From: Fistularia commersonii
Lineage: Eukaryota > Chordata > Actinopteri > Syngnathiformes > Fistulariidae
Assembly: GCA_037954325.1 (NCBI GenBank)
Contig: JBBMNZ010000034.1
Location: 9,504,501 to 9,568,500 of the forward strand
DNA length: 64,000 bases
Reading direction: 5' to 3'
In this document: piece by piece, positions 59,401-64,000 of the stretch
How positions within the stretch are numbered: position 1 is the stretch's first letter
Layout of the letters: each line of letters begins with the position of its first letter
Notes under the pieces: generated by a model
Told to the model about the DNA's origin: nothing
The model's input: the letters and a program-made list of their open reading frames with translations, nothing else
The model's database searches: none
Position numbers and translations under genes: made by a program

Positions 59401-62400
59401 GCATTGGTGTAACATGCTAAAAATGCTGGCCTATCGCTTTGCTATGCTTGTATAAGGCCTTTGTGTCAAAGGGGCACCCGATGAAAACCAAATTTCCTTT
59501 TCTGCAAGCTTTTACGTGGGAAACCAGAAATCCCCTTTAACATGAGCTGTATTTTCAAAATGACTCACTCACTTATGAGGCTGTTATTTTGAAATGGGCA
59601 CTTTGTGTGTCGCCTGGAGTCCGTGTGGGCGTAATACACCTGCCAAGAGAGAGGGAGAGCGTGTCAAGGCCTGTAACACACCGATCGGGCTCAAGAATTG
59701 GATGTACCGCTGGAAGTACCTGGACACAGACACAAGGAACCCGGTAAGGGACCGTGAGAAGAGCCGATCGAGACCGAGACGGATCTTCCTAAATGAACGA
59801 AACAGACGCATGGCAGAACTCGGTAACTGAGGTGGATGTAAACGTTAATTAGATAACGTCACCGTTACACCGGATCACAATCACCCATTCACACACCGAT
59901 GGCGGCGGAGCGCAAAGCACGCCCGTTCATACCGATGATACTTACGGCAATTTCCACGGTGTCCGAGGATCCCACGCAGTGCATCACTTCTCCCCGGTAA
60001 CACCAGCTGGCCATTACTTTTTCTCCGCGCTCCACGGTGATGTTGACGGATTTAGACGAGTGACTGACGGACAGGCGAAAGTCCGGCACGGGATCTGCGA
60101 CGCACAAGAAGAGGAGCTGCCGATCAACACGATGGCAGGAATCCGAACGCGGGAAGCAAGTCTAAAAGTCGTCCGTGAATACTTAAAACACCTTTCGCGA
60201 CTTTTTTTTTCTTTCACTTATCCATCTTTTACCCATGAACCTTTACCTTTGCTTTTTCATTCTTCCACGTTTTTATCATGTTATAATGTTTACTTACAGG
60301 GATGCCTGGCATTTGGAGTTCTGTTTTCTAAATTAAAACTCAACACTGTGCTCAGAGCATCGTTCTCTCATCGCCATGGGACTTTTCATTCATCCTTTTT
60401 TTTCAGGTGACGTTTTAGATTGGTTGACAGGACGAGAACCTCGTGTTATTAAAATGTGTGAGGAGGGCTTCGGTAAAGCTACCTGGCACTGTGTAATTGA
60501 CACTGCAGCGTTCTGATGTGGTGCTGTAGGACACGCGCACCATCTTTTCCGCCTTGGCCTCCACGCATTGATACACCAGCTCCCACTGCAGAAGATAAAA
60601 CACCAACATCGCGATTATCTGCGCAACGTCTCCGGTGTCACGGTCCAAAAACAGGGAAACCAAATCTTACCAGTGCAAAAGTAGCGTTGCTCCATTGCCG
60701 CTGCTTGGTACACATGACCTCGATGTCAGCGGGGTTTCGCTTGGCCAGCTAAAGGTGGAGAACGGAGGCTTGTGTCAGGCGTTAAACACTCTACAAACAC
60801 CAGCGGCGTTGGGAGGAGCAGGACCGACCTTTTTTCTTTCTCTCTTTCTCTTCAAGGTCGGTCTAATTATCGCTCTGCTTTGTGAGAGAATTTCAACTTT
60901 CGGTGACTTGCGGAAATCTGAAAGAAAGTAGCGCGATGCAGTTCGGTAAGCAACAAAAGACATCCTCAACGTGTCCTTCATGCATTTAGAAGTCGAACAT
61001 CTGAACATTCTTCATTAAAACCTTTGATTCCTGAACTTCACGTTCAATGACCTCAGGATTCAACAAAAACTATTAATCATTAATTCTCTTCCTCCCGTCC
61101 CGGCGACTTTCTGTTCAATGCTTCCTGCTTTCTTGCTGATTTTACGTCCAATTTCCAAGCAGTGGCTGACAGATTTGTTTCCATAGCAAGCTCGAAATAT
61201 TAAAAATCATCAATATTTCATATTTATATTGTCAGTTGAATATTGTCTTGCATTTTTACGCGGCATCCTGATGGCTCTTCATTCATTGCCAGTTTAGTAC
61301 AATCACTTTCCGGGTACTTTAAGACGGCCCGTGTCACTAAATGTGACACGCTGAAAAGGTGGAAATCACCACTGCGTTGGTACCAGTCAACTGTCTGGGA
61401 TTTACCACAGAAGTGAAACCTCTGAGTAACAATTCGGTTTTAGAAAATAAGAAAAATGAAAGTGCTTACAGAGTTGATGTTATTTCTCATTGCCACTAGT
61501 ATGAAGGTGGATATTTTCTGATTACATTTTAATGCGCATGGATGAATCAGTAATCCTTTATTACTACTACATGCCAAATATATTGATTATCCTGAAAGAA
61601 AAAGGTTAATTCCTCTGGAAACAATGTCATCTGAAGTGGCTTGGAGTCTTTACGTTGATACAGCAGGTGGACACTTTAAGAGTCTGCCAGCTTTAAGAGA
61701 ATCCAAAGCAAATTACTAGTTTCGGTTTGTTTTGCTATGTTAAGTTCAAACAAACATTATTCTTCAAACAACAGAACACACCCTTTGTCTACAAAGGATG
61801 CACAAAGTAGTTACTAGTTGATCATTTCTCCAAAACACATAAAATAAACAATTTCCTTCAGGATAAATAAAGTTGTTCTTATTCTTATTCCTAAACACTA
61901 CTGATGTTTTATACCTGCCAAACATGTCCCTTTAAGAAGACAAATATTTGTAAAATGCATCTCATGGTGTTTTCTAACACGTTTACCACACAACTACATC
62001 TGTAATGCAATACGTGCAGACGGACCTGGATCAGTTTCCCATCAGAATAGCAACTTTTGGACACTTGGTAAGTTGAACCCGACTTGCCAGCGGTAAACCC
62101 AACTTACCACATCCTTGTCAAATGTTGTCATGGCAACTGGCCTCTTAAAGACGATTCTCTGACCCGAATAAGCCCCTCGGACGAGAGGTGAAACGTCTTC
62201 AAGAGAAGAAATCAACTCCGGTTGCCACAACAAAGTTGGACAAGGATTCAGCACAACCTGGATGTTTGAGAACCTCTACAGGCATCCAACCTAACAGAGT
62301 TAAACCCAATTTAATAGAATTAAACTTGACTCCGCTGAGATAAACCAACCTCATAGATCCTTAGTCAAATGCTATTGTGGCAACTGGACTTGATTTTATC

Positions 62401-63861
62401 TCTTGAAGATGATTCACTGACCTGAATAAGCCCCTAGGGTGAGTGCTGAAAGTCCTCAAGAGAGGAATCGATTCCAACTGCCACAACATTTGACGAGGAT
62501 TTACCACAACTTGGATGACTGAGAAACTCAACAGACCACAAAACCTAACTGTTAACCCAATTTAACAGTTAAATCCGACTTAAGAGTTGAACGAAAATTT
62601 TTTTTAGCTTACATTTATATTTCTATATGCTTAAAATCTCTTTTCCTTCATAACCTTAAGTATTTATGTGTCGCACTGCAGGGGTAGCATTAACAATTTC
62701 ATTGTAGCGGCATATTTCACTGACACTAAAAAGCTTTCTGATTCTTAACAGAGTTAAACCCGACTTAAAAGACTGAAACCCAACTTAAGAGACTGACATC
62801 GAGTTTAAATGAGTTCAACCTGACTTAAAAGAGTTATACCCAAATATTTTCAATGTATATTTATATCTTAACTTTCTTTTCCTTTATACCCTTATATATT
62901 ATGTGTCGTACTGCAAGGGTAGCATTTAACAATTTCATTGTAGCAGCATATATCACTGACAATAAAAAGCTTTCTGATTCTTAACAGAGTTAAACCCGAC
63001 TTAAAGACTGAAACCTGGTTTAAGTGAGTCAAACCTGACTTAACAGAATTAAACCCAAATATTTTCAATATACATTTATATTTAACTCTCTTTACCTTTA
63101 TACCCTTATGTATTTATGTGTCGTACCGCAAGGATACCATTAACAATTTCATTGTAGCAGCATATTTCACTGTCACTAAAAAGCGTTCTGATTCTTAACA
63201 GAGTTAAACCCCACTTAAAAGACTGAAACCCGACTTAAGAGACTGAAACCGAGTTCAAGTAAGTTAAACCCGACTTAACAGAGCTAAACCGGACTTCGAA
63301 GGCTGAAACCAAGTTTAAGTGAGTTAAACCTGACTTAACAGGGTTAAGTCCAAATATTTTCAATATATATTTATATTTAACTCTCTTTATCTTTATACCC
63401 TTATGTATTTATGTGTCGTACCGCAAGGGTGGCATTAAACAATTTCATTGTAGCAGCATATTTCAATGACAATAAAAAGCTTTCTGGTTCTTATCAGAGT
63501 TTAACTTGACTTCAAAGACTGAAACCCATCTTAAGAGACTGAAATCGAGTTTAAGTGAGTTAAACCCGACTTAAGGGAGTTGAACCCGACTTTGACCGCA
63601 GGACCCGAACCCTGGGCGGCTCCTCACCCGCCTTCTTGACCCAAACCCGGACGGTGACACACTCGGCGTAGAAACCCCCGGACGTGTAAGACCGGGCTGG
63701 GGTCAACTTCACCGGGCACTGACCCCCGCCTACAACTGTCCGGACAGAGAAGTGAATTAAAATAAAATAAATGAATACAAGAATACATAAAGGTGAAAAT
63801 TAAAAGAAACAACGACGGACTATTTAACGGGACTAGCAAACTCACCATGATGAGTCCCAAT
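56497..63861 (-). CDS. il17re: Interleukin-17 receptor E (5' partial)
   Basis: Receptor chain for IL-17C type cytokines. Exons (minus strand, start-end): tentative 63861-63846, then 63729-63628, 61495-61470 (tentative 26-bp), 60748-60671, 60585-60483, 60094-59946, 58801-58565, 58479-58432, 58344-58299, 58129-57978, 57883-57815, 57737-57686, 57602-57495, 57383-56497 (TAG). From 63729 they give 684 codons in one frame. The ectodomain keeps ASLCWRQQEHLC, HPRMCVKFSRQG and VWRSDPALNGRRVLCPD, which parallel human IL17RE. The membrane segment is YAVVALVFFAVCAFLGI. The SEFIR domain, in one large last exon, has KPVLLVCSSEQSAHV, ELGPLPWLYGQWEAVRRAQG, KVLIVWSG and DIPKAFRCVPRYCL. The GPLPWL and VWRSD motifs favour il17re over il17rc. 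A charged insert of about 50 residues lies inside the SEFIR region. The signal-peptide exon is beyond the right edge. Confidence 0.88.
62100..62540. repeat. Dispersed repeat, two partial units
   Basis: Units near 62150-62275 and 62400-62530 share GACCCGAATAAGCCCCT-like, CTTCAAGAGA and GCCACAACA phrases and an ending like GGATGTTTGAGAACCTC. Related to 6870-7330. In an il17re intron. Confidence 0.65.
62560..63590. repeat. Tandem array of about 215-300-bp units in an il17re intron
   Basis: The block CAATTTCATTGTAGC ... AATAAAAAGC(T/G)TTCTG recurs near 62695, 62933, 63147 and 63447. Between blocks is a variable number of 15-18-base units such as GAGTTAAACCCGACTTAA. So it is a tandem array with a minisatellite inside each unit. 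The AATAAAAAGC tail resembles a retrotransposon 3' end. Confidence 0.85.
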
Positions 63862-63917
63862 CTAGAGAGGGCAGAGAGAAAGGGGAATTAATGAACAGCA
63901 AAGCGTGTGTCAAATTA

Positions 63918-63983
63918 AGTAATGATTTTATTTTATTTTATTTTATTTTATAAAAAAAAAAAAAAAGAAAAAAAAAAAGAGTC
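63918..63983. repeat. Low-complexity TTTTA and poly(A) tract
   Basis: ATTTT units followed by a purine-rich A tract at the right edge. No gene signal. Confidence 0.9.
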
Positions 63984-64000
63984 TAAATCGCAGTTAATCC

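Noticed and set aside
56497..63861. Assignment of the SEFIR receptor as il17rc
   Set aside because: il17rc lies directly beside CRELD1 in human, but the GPLPWL, VWRSD and DIP...PRY motifs and the LCPD sequence before the membrane fit IL17RE better.

Overview
The window is vertebrate nuclear DNA, most likely from a ray-finned (teleost) fish. The coding exons read as vertebrate orthologues with canonical splice sites. The non-coding sequence is full of features typical of teleost genomes: CA/GT microsatellites, hAT-type and MITE-type DNA transposon remnants, and short LINE fragments with a GAAGAA tail. I could not name the species.

Layout from left to right. (1) 613-11150, plus strand: the last seven coding exons of plxnd1 (plexin D1), ending at its natural stop; the introns are crowded with transposon debris. 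(2) 12.2-14.2 kb: an 81-bp minisatellite and dispersed repeats. (3) 15398-18357, minus strand: a complete five-exon rhodopsin-type opsin, most likely exorh (exo-rhodopsin), the intron-bearing gene at the ancestral rho locus. (4) 19746-39310, minus strand: a complete ift122. I could place 29 coding exons whose phases all agree (1181 codons plus stop). (5) 42095-44511, plus strand: complete mbd4, a methyl-CpG-binding thymine DNA glycosylase. (6) 45128-46228, plus strand: a small five-exon gene for a coiled-coil protein I do not recognise. (7) 47472-53615, minus strand: complete creld1 (420 codons). (8) 56497-63861 and beyond, minus strand: most of il17re, an interleukin-17 receptor with a SEFIR domain; its 5' end lies beyond the right edge.

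The plxnd1 - rhodopsin - ift122 - mbd4 block matches the human 3q21-q22 neighbourhood. The creld1 - il17re block matches human 3p25. The window therefore joins two blocks that are far apart on human chromosome 3, and the unrecognised gene sits at the join. The genes do not form an operon or a pathway. Two have cilium links: ift122 is part of the IFT-A train, and the opsin ends in the VAPA ciliary-targeting tail.

I saw no prokaryotic system, CRISPR array, rRNA or tRNA. The most useful observations are: a GC-AG intron in ift122 fixed by codon phase; an intron with complementary (CA)n and (GT)n tracts and no ordinary polypyrimidine tract; a transposon family with one near-complete copy whose other two copies share an inserted or duplicated segment; very short il17re exons; and unique, repeat-free stretches in ift122 introns that look like candidate enhancers.
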